In this document: positions 34,316-44,002 of the stretch, piece after piece
Layout of the letters: each line of letters opens with the position of its first letter
How positions within the stretch are numbered: the first letter of the stretch is position 1
Assembly (NCBI GenBank): GCA_036874045.1
Contig: CM072336.1
Span: 10,320,501 to 10,384,500, forward strand
Direction of reading: 5' to 3'
DNA length: 64,000 bases
From: Cymodocea nodosa
Lineage: Eukaryota; Streptophyta; Magnoliopsida; Alismatales; Cymodoceaceae
The notes under the pieces: generated by a model
The model's database searches: none
What the model saw: only the letters and a program-made list of their open reading frames with translations
What the model was told of the DNA's origin: nothing
Made by a program: the position numbers and the translations under genes

Positions 34316-35110
34316 CTATTTGTTTTGGACATATTGTTGTGACAAGTCAAACTCCACCTGCTTAGGAGTGTTGGAATCTTCTGACACTATGGGCAACTCT
34401 TCATTTTGTATCAAAGTAGCCACATCAAAAGTGACATCACAATTGTGAATTACTTTTCTTATTTCTCTATCAAAAATTCTGTGCCCTTTGACTCCCATAC
34501 CATATTCAACAAAGATGCCCTTTCTGGCATGTGACTCTAACTTGTCATTATCTACATGATAGTATGTTGAACAACCAAAAATCTTCAATTTGAAATAATT
34601 TGCAGCCCTATTCATCCACACTTCATAAGATATCTTATCTCCTATACCACTGGAGGATGACCTGTTGACAAGATAAGAAGTTATGTTAACAATCTCAGCC
34701 TAAAATTTCTTCTCCAATCTGACATGAGAAAGCATGCACCTTGCTTTCTCCAACAACGTGTGGTTGAGACATTCTGCAACTCCATTTTGTTGTGAAGTGC
34801 CTCTAACTATGTAGTGTCTTGTAATACCTGCCTCTTTACAAAAGTTATCAAACTCATGGGAGCAGAATTCTAAACCATTGTCAATTCTCAAATATTTCAC
34901 CTTCCTACCAACTTGATTTTCAACTTGAATCTTCCACTGCTTAAAGTTTTTGAAAGCCTCACCTTTGTGTTTCAAAATGAAAACCCATGTCATACGTAAA
35001 TAATCATCCACAATAAAAAGGAAATATCTAGAACCTGCAAGGGAGGGTTGTTGGAAAGGTCCCCAATAATCTACATGAACATAATCTAATACCCCCTAAG
35101 TAGTATGCTC
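34316..35110 (-). pseudogene. Copia integrase
   Basis: The core reads DYVHVDYWGPFQQPSLAG, then IVDDYLRMTWVF, then YLRIDNGLEFCS, and GVAECLNHTLLEKARCML. All three acidic catalytic residues (Asp, Asp, Glu) are present. The C-terminal part at 34316-34621 reads LKIFGCSTYYHV and ARKGIFVEYGMGVKGHR. Stops break the frame at about 34690 and 34630. Confidence 0.86.
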
Positions 35111-35470
35111 TCCTGTTCCAAACTGTACATGTTTTTACTTTTTATAGATACAATGCTTGCACAAATCTACATCAATGAATTTGTGCCCATTCAGTTTGCC
35201 CAAACTGCTAAGTTTCTGCATTCCTCTCTGCCCTAAATGATCCATTCTTAAGTGCTAAACTGCAGAAGTGGTTTGCTGATCACTCATAGCTACAACAGCA
35301 TCACCTACAACTGGAGAACCTTACAGAATGTATAAAGGCCCATTTTTGACTCCTTTCATCACTACCAATGAGTCTTTTGAGACCAACAGTTTGTCTCTAC
35401 CTGAATACTTGAAACCCTTGGAATCAAATGCCATCAGGGATATCAAGCTCTTGCCTAGCTTGAGCACATG

Positions 35471-35776
35471 TCATACATCTTCAAGAGTTCTCACCGTGCC
35501 ATTATGCATCTTGAATCTGATTGTACCAATGCCAGCTCTAAGGCAAATATCATTGTTTGCTAATCTAACTTGCCCTCTATTAACAGTCTGATAAGTGTAA
35601 AAATACTCCCTATTAGGGGTTATATAATGAGATGCTTTAAAGTCTAAAATCCAATGCTGATCTGTATATGCACTATACCAAACAATCAAAAAAAAGTCAC
35701 CTTCTGACATTGAATCTTCTTTTTCAACTACTATCGTACTCCCTTGAATTTCAACTTGGAACAATTTGTTTTCCAA
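35471..35776 (-). pseudogene. Copia protease
   Basis: The frame includes DQHWILDFKASHYITPNREY where the family has WxxDSGASxHMT. The DSG active site is replaced by DFK, so the enzyme is dead. VRLANNDICLRAGIGTIRF is the following strand pair and RTLEDV leads to the C-terminus. Confidence 0.8.
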
Positions 35777-35884
35777 TGTCTATTTTCCTTGCAATAGTTG
35801 CAAGTATCCTTGGAGTACCTGCCTTTGGATTTACTCTTTCCTCTATGCCTGTTGTTGTTTTGTTTCTGCTGACGTCCCCTATTA

Positions 35885-36330
35885 TCACCATGATGCACAC
35901 TTCCTTGAGTGAAGGCTGGACCTCACTTCCTCCAATGTGATTGTGTCTCTATCAACCACAAAAGACTGCATAAAATTCTTAAATGACAATGGAAGTAAAA
36001 CAAGCAAAATGAAGGTTGCATCCTCATCTTCAACAGTTACACCAATATTACGTAACTCCATAAGAATAGTATTTAACTGATTCAAATATTGCTTCAATGG
36101 TGTACCTTCCTTCATCTTCAAAGAGAATAATCTTTGCTTGAGCAATAACTTGTTGGTAAGGGATTTTGTCATATACAACGTCTCCAACTTGTTCCACAAC
36201 CTAGAAGTTGTGGTCTCATTAGCAACTTCAGATAGGCATAGCAAAATAGTAGAGTAGGCTTTCTCTTCTTACTGTTCATACTCTACAGATTTTCTATCCA
36301 TAGACGACTCCTTGTTTAAAGGAATTCAAA
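35885..36330 (-). pseudogene. Copia gag (UBN2-type)
   Basis: Reads LWNKLETLYMTKSLTNKLLL, KMKEGTPLKQYLNQLNTIL, DDEDATFILLVLLPLSFK-like text and RDTITLEEVRSSLHSRK. This is the typical Tork gag capsid segment. The N-terminal part right of 36244 is broken. Confidence 0.85.
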
Positions 36331-36732
36331 TGCCCTATTGCTTCAACAAAGCCTTCATTTTTATTTACCAAAAACTGAAGCTATTTTTACCGTTAAATTT
36401 CTCCACTTTCAAAGCCGATGTTGTCATTCTAAAAAATTCTGTTAGATGCAACCAATATTCTAAAGCACAAGTGAAACTTAAATGTAAATACTATTGTCCC
36501 AAACAACCAGTACACAAGTTGAAAATGAGGGCAAGCACACACAAGTTACTAATTTCAACAATACAAATACAAGTACTAAAATGCATTTGAATGCCCTAAT
36601 TTTTAAAATCCAGAAATCCCCAAACGTCTACCGTAATTAAATGTAAGATTGCATTCACGAAGGTCAATGGAAAGTGTAGCTTACCACCTTTCTTTTTCTG
36701 AACACAATAGACGACCAATAACTGCGACCTCT

Positions 36733-37020
36733 AGACGAGCTCCAGTAAGCGTGTATGAGATGCTCAAACGCATGCTGGAGATGTGTAGACGAATGCACGT
36801 AAGCAGACGTGCAGGGACGAACGCGCGTAAACGGACGTGCAGACGATCGCACGCAAACAGACGTGTACGAACGTCGAGCGCAAACAAGTACGCGCAGGCA
36901 GATGACTTCCAGACGACGCATGCAGGCAAACTCGCATGCACAGATGAACTCACATGCAGACTGTGCACGTGAGGGACTAGCGACGACGGCTACTGGTCTT
37001 CCGACAGACTTCTCTCTCTA
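36733..37020 (-). repeat. CpG-rich minisatellite-like leader of the copia element
   Basis: Four loose units of about 27 bases of the form GACGAACGCACGTAAGCAGA plus CGTGCA run from about 36786 to 36897. The stretch is far richer in CG dinucleotides than the rest of the window. It lies between the primer site and gag, so it is the untranslated leader. Open frames on both strands here are by-products of the repeat. Confidence 0.7.
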
Positions 37021-37067
37021 ATCAGATCTTTTTCTCTTCCAAAACCTTAGGATGATCTCAAAAAAGC

Positions 37068-37085
37068 CTTAAGCTCTGATAGCAA
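37068..37085 (-). other. Primer binding site of the Tork-like element
   Basis: Minus strand TTGCTATCAGAGCTTAAGG is one base off TGGTATCAGAGC and directly follows the 5' LTR end TTTTGCATAATA. Confidence 0.8.
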
Positions 37086-37086
37086 T

Positions 37087-37329
37087 TATTATGCAAAAGA
37101 AGAGGAAGAAGAGATGAAGAAACAAACACACAACACCTAGATTTACGTGGTTCCCCAACTTGGATACGTCCATGGATGGAGAGGGTTGAAATTCTCTTCT
37201 TGTTTAAGTGGAATACAAAATGATCAGCACCCTCATGGGTGCCCTAGGTCTATGCTTAAATAACATGGACAATACAATTTATCAAATGACCAAAATACCC
37301 TTATAAGGATTCAAGTCAAATATTCAACA
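37087..37329 (-). repeat. 5' LTR of the Tork-like copia element
   Basis: On the minus strand starts TGTTGAATATTTGACTTGAA and ends CATAATA. The target duplication ATATC follows at 37330-37334. Confidence 0.9.
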
Positions 37330-37334
37330 ATATC

Positions 37335-39637
37335 ATTACTACAACCAAGACAACCTGATGAAGGTTCATCAAACCTATAGGTACCACTTACAGGAGATAT
37401 TAAGCAAACATAGCACTTTTTGAGAAAGAAGAATCACTGCAAACTTATAACCGTAGAAAAAGGAAAATTGACAATTTAGGGCTAACTGTAGGAGAAAGAA
37501 GAATTTTGTAATAAAAAGAAGAATCTTTAAAAAATAGAGAACTCTGTTTCATTACAAATGCTGGAGAAAAAATCATAGATAGAATCTTAGCAAATGTGAC
37601 AAACCTTGGATTAAAAGTCTATACATTAAGATATTGTCACATTAACCTATAATGTTTCTTTTAATATAATGGAAAGTTTTCCAAGACATACTACTACACC
37701 ACAGAATTTATTCTCTACTTATCCTACAGAAACAAAAAATATAGGAAATTTTGATAATTTTGATGCATATACAGATGATATCGACATTGATGATATCATT
37801 GATGAGATAAACAAAGAGTGTATGAATTTTGAAAATATATCATCTAAAGAGAAATGTACAGATATTATTTCTCTTACTATATCTCCAATAGTTACAAATA
37901 ATTTTTAATACAGTTGCTTATTTAGAATTGTGTATATCTAGTTGTTTTCTACAATATATATGTTATTTGTTCATAATTGTATGTAATCAACAAAATACAA
38001 GTTTACAAATAGAATATAATATTTTCGAAGTCTCAAATACAGAAATACAAGATATTCTTATACCAGAAGTTGGTATTAAGTAGTTTCCAATAAGGAGACA
38101 ATTATTTCGTACAATTATACAGATAGAACAAATTGATAGTTTTATAAAAATGCCTATTGTTGATATACATGAAGATATTCATGCAAAAACTATTAATAAT
38201 GATATACAAATAACAGTTACTAATACATTTGAAGAAATTCAAACAAATGAAATTCAAAATTTATTGATATAACAATTACAAACATTTCAGAAATTCATAT
38301 AGAGATTGAAACAAATTTTAATAATTCTGAAAGATCTGACAATGTAGCTGTTGATGTTACTATAAGTCTTAATTCAGAAAAAGCACATGACAGGAAAATT
38401 CCAAATCTTGAATAGACTTTAGAAGATAATATGCTATTATAGTTCAAAAATAATTTCTGTTACAAGAAATATCAAAATTATAAAACTTTTACATTTTTCT
38501 ATGCTTGATCAATTAAATTTGAAGGGATGACAAACATCAAAGGAATGTTTGAATTCCAAAGTTTGTTAACGTTACTTCTACAACAATCAAGCTATCTATT
38601 ACTTTCAGATATTGTAAGTTATTTTTACTCAAATTTAACAATTATAGAAGATATTCTTGTTTCAAATGTAAAAGAATTAGACATTCAATTAACTCTAGAA
38701 TTATTGTATGAAGAGCTTAGATTAAAAATTGGAGTTAAAATATCAAAAAAAAAATAAGTTTATCAATTAGGATAAGACATTAAACAGTTAGCAAAGTATC
38801 CTAATGCCAATAGTGAATTACAATTGCTAAATGATTTAAATGGTCAAACAAGATTTATTACAAAAATTTTGTATGCTTTAATTTTTCAAAAATATGATTA
38901 TGGAGTTAAAGTTAACAAGTGTTGTCTTTTTACAACATATGCATTGATAAATAACATACAGATGAACTGCTATAATGTTTTTATTTATCATATTCTAAAT
39001 TTATAAAGTAAATTATTTTTTAATGATACAATATTAAGAATTATGGTAAATCAAACAGATCTTACACATTAGTCACAGAAAAAGATGAAATCAAAATCTT
39101 TCTCTACAAAGAAACTACATAAATATCAAGAAACAAATCCACCTGAAATTCGACATAGACAACAAGAACATCAATAAGGACAATCATCAGTACAACAAGA
39201 ACAACACACAACTAGACAAACAGAAAACATATAGCAACATTCACAACTTCGAACTACAAAATTAGATCAAGAAGTAATTAATCAAGTAAATAGAGTCAAT
39301 ATAGAAATACTACAGAAAATTTCACTCTGTTAGATATTTTTAGAAGGCAACGAGATCTATGAAAGAATAAAAACAAATTATGTATTCAATACAAAAATTT
39401 ATTGTAATTTGTTGCCAAAAATAAATACCTGTTTGCATATTTAATTATTGTATGCACATTTATTTCTTATATATCCACATTTATTTGTGTAGGATAAAGA
39501 TTTCTTTTGAATTTGTATACTAAGAAAATTTTTTCTTCCTTACATGATTTATTAGTTTATATAATAACAAAATTGGGGAGAAAGACTATTTAAAATGTTA
39601 GACTTATTAGGTTTGTCATCATAAAAAAAGAAGAGAC
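37335..39637 (+). pseudogene. SIRE env-like region and 3' UTR, right palindrome arm
   Basis: Mirror of 25215-25383 and 28495-30720. Text runs MESFPRHTTTPQNLFSTYPT and DAYTDDIDIDDIIDEIN at 37669-37800. The env-like domain FEFQSLLTLLLQQSSYLLLS, DIVSYFYSNLTIIEDILVSN and LDIQLTLELLYEELRLKIGV follows at 38540-38750, then RFITKILYALIFQKYDYGVK, then Gln-rich text up to about 39250. The FYSNL block is shared with the env-like relic at 3011-5229. Right of 39330 is 3' UTR, ending in a polypurine tract at 39623. Confidence 0.72.
39623..39637 (+). other. Polypurine tract of the right-arm SIRE element
   Basis: AAAAAAAGAAGAGAC lies directly before the LTR start TGTTAAAAATTTTATTTTGA. Confidence 0.78.
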
Positions 39638-39850
39638 TGTTAAAAATTTTATTTTGATGATGAATATTTTTACTAAATCTATAATAAGTCTAAATAAATT
39701 TAAGTATATCAGTCTTACAATTAAGTATAGTTATAAGTTAACGTTTCAAATTAGTCGAAGAATTATGTTAAAAACTCGTAAAATTAAGTTATCTACACGT
39801 GTTTTTAATGATTAACTCGTATAGTTACTGGTTTGTAATTGAGCACCCAT
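39638..39850 (+). repeat. SIRE-type 3' LTR of the right arm, truncated
   Basis: Starts TGTTAAAAATTTTATTTTGA and mirrors 25214 leftwards for a little over 100 bases (AAATAAGTCTAAATAAAT, GTATATCAGTC). It loses similarity and is cut near 39850 where LINE sequence begins. Confidence 0.72.
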
Positions 39851-39859
39851 CGAACTTGT

Positions 39860-40780
39860 AAGTAATAACTAGAATGTTGTGAACTTCAATATCACCTTGC
39901 TGTTGCTAGGCTAGATATATTGCTTAGTTGACACTTCAATGAGATTATGGGATAGGTCTACAGTGGTAATTACAGGTGCAAGATTAAAAGCATCACCCTC
40001 GACAAAAGTAATTACTCCATCCTTCTCCCACTCCACAGAGTCTACAGCAAATCCAGTCATTGAGAGGTTATCCAATGGATGAGTATCATGTGTAGAGCCC
40101 TTAACAAGTTGGTTCTTGGCTGAATTCTCAAAAGTGCCAACATTTTTGTTTGCAGAATTTCCTTTTCAGCCTTTTCTCTAAACTAAGGTCCATTCTTCCT
40201 CTTTCTCAGGTGCAACTGAAGCGTCTAGGTTAGCAGACTGGTCTGCTTGAGCAAGAATGGTCTAACCATGCAACACCTGACAATCCCTTTCCCTAAGAGG
40301 GGAGAGGAGGCCTACCTTCACCAGCCTCACCATGGTCTACCATATTCTTGTTGGTTTTTCTTCAACAAGTATTCACAGTATGACCTCACAACCAACAAAA
40401 CTTGCAAATCTTTGGTTCCAAATTCAGGTATATAATGGGTTGGAAAAATTCCACACCCTTATTATCAATTTTGATTCTTCTCAGGAGATCCTTAGACAAC
40501 TCTCTCCACATAAATACAAGCAAGTCCTAGTCTTGTGAATTTGCTAACATCTACATGTGTGCACAAAAATTTCCCTAATGCCCCAACAATAGACTAAATT
40601 GCACCAAGTGTATGAAGGTGAGCTCGCAACTTGAGAAGCCTAATCCTAATAGGTGCTTAAAAGAATTCAAAACCTAGGGAATAATCCAAAGACCACCTAG
40701 AAATGAACATTCTTTTACCATTTATAACCCACACACCTTTAACAAAGGACCTTACAAAGTCATGCTTATTAAGAAAACAA
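39860..40780 (-). pseudogene. LINE ORF1 (DUF4283-type gag with zinc knuckle), relic
   Basis: Read leftwards from about 40780: NGKRMFISRWSLDYSLGFEF, then APIRIRLLKLRAHLHTLGAI, IVGALGKFLCTHVDVSK and LGLACIYVE. These follow the plant LINE ORF1 plan: a W-x-x-x-Y/F block, a I-R-L-x-x-L block and an I-G-x-x-I/L-G-K-F block. Next comes EPKICKFCWL, a stop, GHTVNTC, a CCHC knuckle with one stop. Downstream text is Ser/Thr rich. The endonuclease-RT half is absent here. Confidence 0.65.
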
Positions 40781-40829
40781 ATGAGCACAAAGGTTAAATC
40801 AATGGCAGCTGGGAAACATGGTTACCTGC

Positions 40830-42280
40830 AAACAAAGATCATTATTTGAAGAATTAAAGATGTATCAAACCATTACTTCTGATGTTGCTACCATGCAATA
40901 ATACCAAGATGACCTTGTTATTACTACCTTCTTATCTAGTTTAACTTCAAAACATACCTCACAAGTTTGGGGACAGATGTTTGGTGGTGACTCACTTTTG
41001 AACCTCTCCACAACCTTTGCATGAGTCCTCTACATTTCCAATCATAGCTTAGGTAGAGAGCAATCTACTATGACAACCACTCATGGACATACCATTGTTA
41101 AAAGTGGTAGAAACTAGAGTAGCCAAGGTGATAGTAAGGGTTGCTTACCCTATCAACATTTTGGTTGCACTAATCAAAAAATATGATCAATGTTGGGAGA
41201 AGTATGAATGACCAACTTGGGTATGGGTAGCTATAGAAACACCTAATGATCTAGCAAACCCTACCACTACTGCTGCTAATCTTGGCAACTCTTCGATTAC
41301 CACTGTCTACAAGGTAGATTATGAGCACCTACTACAACTATAGAATTTTGCCTCTTCTACCACTACCACCTTAGCTTCTACTTCAAGTATGAGTAAAACA
41401 ATGGTAGCTAAGGGTGATAATTCTTAAATCATAAACACAGAAGTCTCCTCCCATATGTCAAATATTATTAAATTGCTTACATGTCTACATAACTTACCTA
41501 ATATAACTTCTATAACCATTGTTGATGGACGATCTTGCCTGATTTCTAAAGAAGGCATTATCCAAGCCTTCTCTAAAATTCAACTAAATAAAATTCTTTA
41601 TATACCAAATTTCTAATCAATATTTTATCTATTAGTGTCATTACTATTCAACTTTCTTGTTTCATTACATTTTTCCTTTTTCTTTATATTTTTCAAAATT
41701 TATTGACAAGGACAAGGATTAGTTTGGATCATAAGTAGAGCAATGGCAAGTACCTTCTAGTCTATGATGAGTTGCTACATGGGTTAGTTGCCTTACCAAT
41801 TGCCTCAAACTTCTCTACCATATGACATAATTGACTTGAGCATCCATTACATTGGGATCTCCAACAAGCTCTTCCTTAAGTCATGATATCTTTGTTTAAG
41901 TATGAGTCTTGTCAATTGGAAAACATTATCATATTACATTTCATTATCTCTAGTTACTAAAAATATATTTAAATTTGTTCATTATGATGTATAAGGTCCT
42001 AGTAATGTTATTTATATGTCTAGCTATTTATTATTGATTATTCTAGAGTATCTTGGTTTTATTTGCTTAAAGATCATCAACATGTTTTGGATATTAAGAA
42101 CAAGGTACAAATGAGGTATCAATGGGTCAAGATTAGTGTAGTAAGGTATCTTGATCTACTACTCATCTCCCCTTTTGTAAAGGAGAAGCATCAACAATCC
42201 CTTCCTTCTTTGCAAAGGTTCAATGATGATTTAAGACTCCGAAAGGTGAAGATTGGAGTCACACATCTTCACCGTTAATA
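40830..42280 (+). pseudogene. Copia gag to integrase N-terminus, relic
   Basis: Gag text EELKMYQTITSDVATMQ, LVITTFLSSLTSKHTSQVWG and QMFGGDSLLNLSTTFA matches copia gag. A knuckle relic GCLPYQHFGCTNQK follows near 41140. At 41700-41880 the protease/pre-integrase part reads SNGKYLLVYDELLHGLVALP and LEHPLHWDLQQALP. Integrase start is split over two frames: VHYDV and GPSNVIYMSS, then FIIDYSRVSWFYLLKDHQHV at 42030. RT and RNase H are missing. Confidence 0.72.
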
Positions 42281-42329
42281 GTGGTCGATGGCAATGTTAA
42301 ATGCTCCAACATAGAGAGAAAGTGGGCGT

Positions 42330-43300
42330 GTTGACTTTACAGAAATGTAGTCAAATAGTTGTGATTACATGACACTTTAGCCATGGGACAATAAAGTGGC
42401 AAAAACACGTGATCCCACTCATTTTTGCTTGAAAGTTTCCATGTCCATGTAGATCATTGCAAATCGATATACCATTAAGCCTAATGGTATGTCAATTTGA
42501 TTAACAATCAAGCAAATCAAAGTACCATTTCCCAAATCAATATGTCAATCATCTAAGCCCTATCATCTCAACAAAATCGATATACATGCATATTTGGTAT
42601 ACCATTCTAAGCCCAAAGTCTAATTGAGTTTTTGGATTAAGAATTGATATATCATTATTATTGGATGTGGAGATTGCCAATGGAAGGTCACTTAAAAGTC
42701 CAATCAAAGGAACCAGAACTTTAATGGTAGGGCACTAGACATATGGGATGTTCAGTGGAGCTAAAGGTTGATCAAACCAAGGACTTTGGGCAAATAGAAT
42801 ATACAATCAAAGGAACATCTACACTAGACAAATAGTAATGTTTGATGGTACTCGACCAAACAAGCAAAAATGTCTAATGCTCTAGGACAAGTCATGTGTG
42901 GGTTTAAATGATCATGTGTCTTGACAACTAGGATGAGTTATTGTTAGAGTGAGGGCATTCTTGTAATCTTGTATTAAAACAATGTAACTCTAATCATATT
43001 TTATATAAAGAGTCATAACCTACTATAACTTTTACTCTAAGCATAAGAGTAGTGACAATCTAAGAGTGAGGGCTAACGCTACCATAAACATTGGTAGTTT
43101 GTCAAACTACGTAAAATCCTTCATTATGCATTGCTTGTTCTCCATTTCTTCTTTCAGGATTTTTTCATTCACCAAGTGAAAGTGAGTGCTTTCACTATGT
43201 TGATACATGAGCGATATTAATGTCAATACATCTTTGTTTCCTTTCAATTACAAATAATATTTTGATCATAGACCTTAACACCCCACAGCAAAATCAATAT
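42330..43300 (+). repeat. Candidate copia LTR
   Basis: A purine-rich run AGAGAGAAAGTGGGCG at 42314 is followed by TGTTGACTTTACAG, as at a 3' LTR start. A TATA-like TTTTATATAAAGAG lies at about 43000. A second possible LTR start TGTTAGAGTGAGGGCATTC occurs at 42951. The right end is not clear. Confidence 0.35.
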
Positions 43301-43541
43301 GTCAAATTATACATTCAACATGTCGATCTAGATGGATGGGTTTTGGTGGAAAAGTTTTTTTGAAAAGGATTCAAAGTAGATTTTGGGATGGATTGAGATG
43401 GATTAAAGAGGATCTTGAGCAATATGAAAGTTTAGTGCAAACCAACTAGCAAGCACTCAAGGTGGGGTGTCTACAATGTGTTTAAAAATTTATATACCAA
43501 GTTGAATATGTTTGATATTTATGCTATAGCTTGAGGAGGAG

Positions 43542-43693
43542 TGTTAGGAGTTTTATATAAGTATATTATGCATTCCCATTTCTAGGGGTGTTTTTGTAAT
43601 TGTGTATCTTATAACCTCTACACATATAGAGGTATATGATGTATTAATGAAATAACCCTAATTTTTCTACTTTAATTGCATTCCACACTAACA
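43542..43693 (+). repeat. Short copia LTR (Ale/Retrofit-like), 152 bp
   Basis: TGTTAGGAGTTTTATATAAG to TTCCACACTAACA, preceded by the polypurine tract CTTGAGGAGGAG, which makes it a 3' LTR. It has a TATA region near its start and CCTCTACACATATAGAGG, a small stem that is common in this LTR class. It ends about 35 bases from a possible splice acceptor of the RHL1 gene. Confidence 0.75.
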
Positions 43694-43813
43694 ATAAAGA
43701 AAAAGCAATCCTCTACAAACAAAAGAAAAAGTTTTTGCAATTTCAATTTTATGAAATAAAAGAAGAAAAGTGAATAAACATCAAAGGATACTAGTTATTA
43801 CGTTATTACTTAC

Positions 43814-44002
43814 CTTGCTTGTGGATTTTTCAAAGAGAGTGGACAATGTGGCTTGCACAAGTGGTCCTCGTTTACTAGAAGATTTTCCTTTAGACTTCTT
43901 TGATGTTGATGTTTTTTTAACTTCTGTTTCTTGGTTTTTTATGTTACCAAGTGTAACATCTGGGGACCAGGTGTTTGGCATCTCTGAATATGGGTTGCTA
44001 CT
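43814..44002 (-). CDS. RHL1: RHL1 exon 6
   Basis: Acceptor CTATCACAG, 63 whole codons ending TSK, donor GTAAGT. Text: SSNPYSEMPNTWSPDV, a Lys/Ser-rich basic stretch KKTSTSKKSKGKSSSKR and the conserved GPLVQATLSTLFEKSTSK. The basic part fits nuclear entry and DNA binding. Confidence 0.85.

Larger units (their letters stand above)
32270..37329 (-). mobile_element. Ty1/copia retrotransposon (Tork/TNT-like), 5.06 kb, inactive
   Basis: Minus-strand element with 5' LTR 37087-37329, primer site, a GC-rich leader, gag, protease, integrase, RT and RNase H, and 3' LTR 32270-32510 preceded by the polypurine tract AAGGTGGAGAT. Target duplication ATATC occurs at 32265-32269 and 37330-37334. The left palindrome arm at about 30695-30720 shows the empty site (AGTATATATTATTACTAC). 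The LTRs differ at about 19 of 240 positions by eye, mostly transitions. The protein style (KSLTNKLLLKQRL, KHIDVRYHF) is Tork/TNT-like. Confidence 0.9.

Noticed and set aside
36649-37021. Overlapping Arg/Cys-rich open frames on both strands
   Set aside because: They come from the CpG-rich repeat in the copia leader, which lacks stops in several frames; composition is biased and there is no domain.
28495-39637. Endogenous pararetrovirus in the palindrome arms
   Set aside because: LTR ends, polypurine tracts and the FYxNL block tie the arms to SIRE-type retrotransposons.
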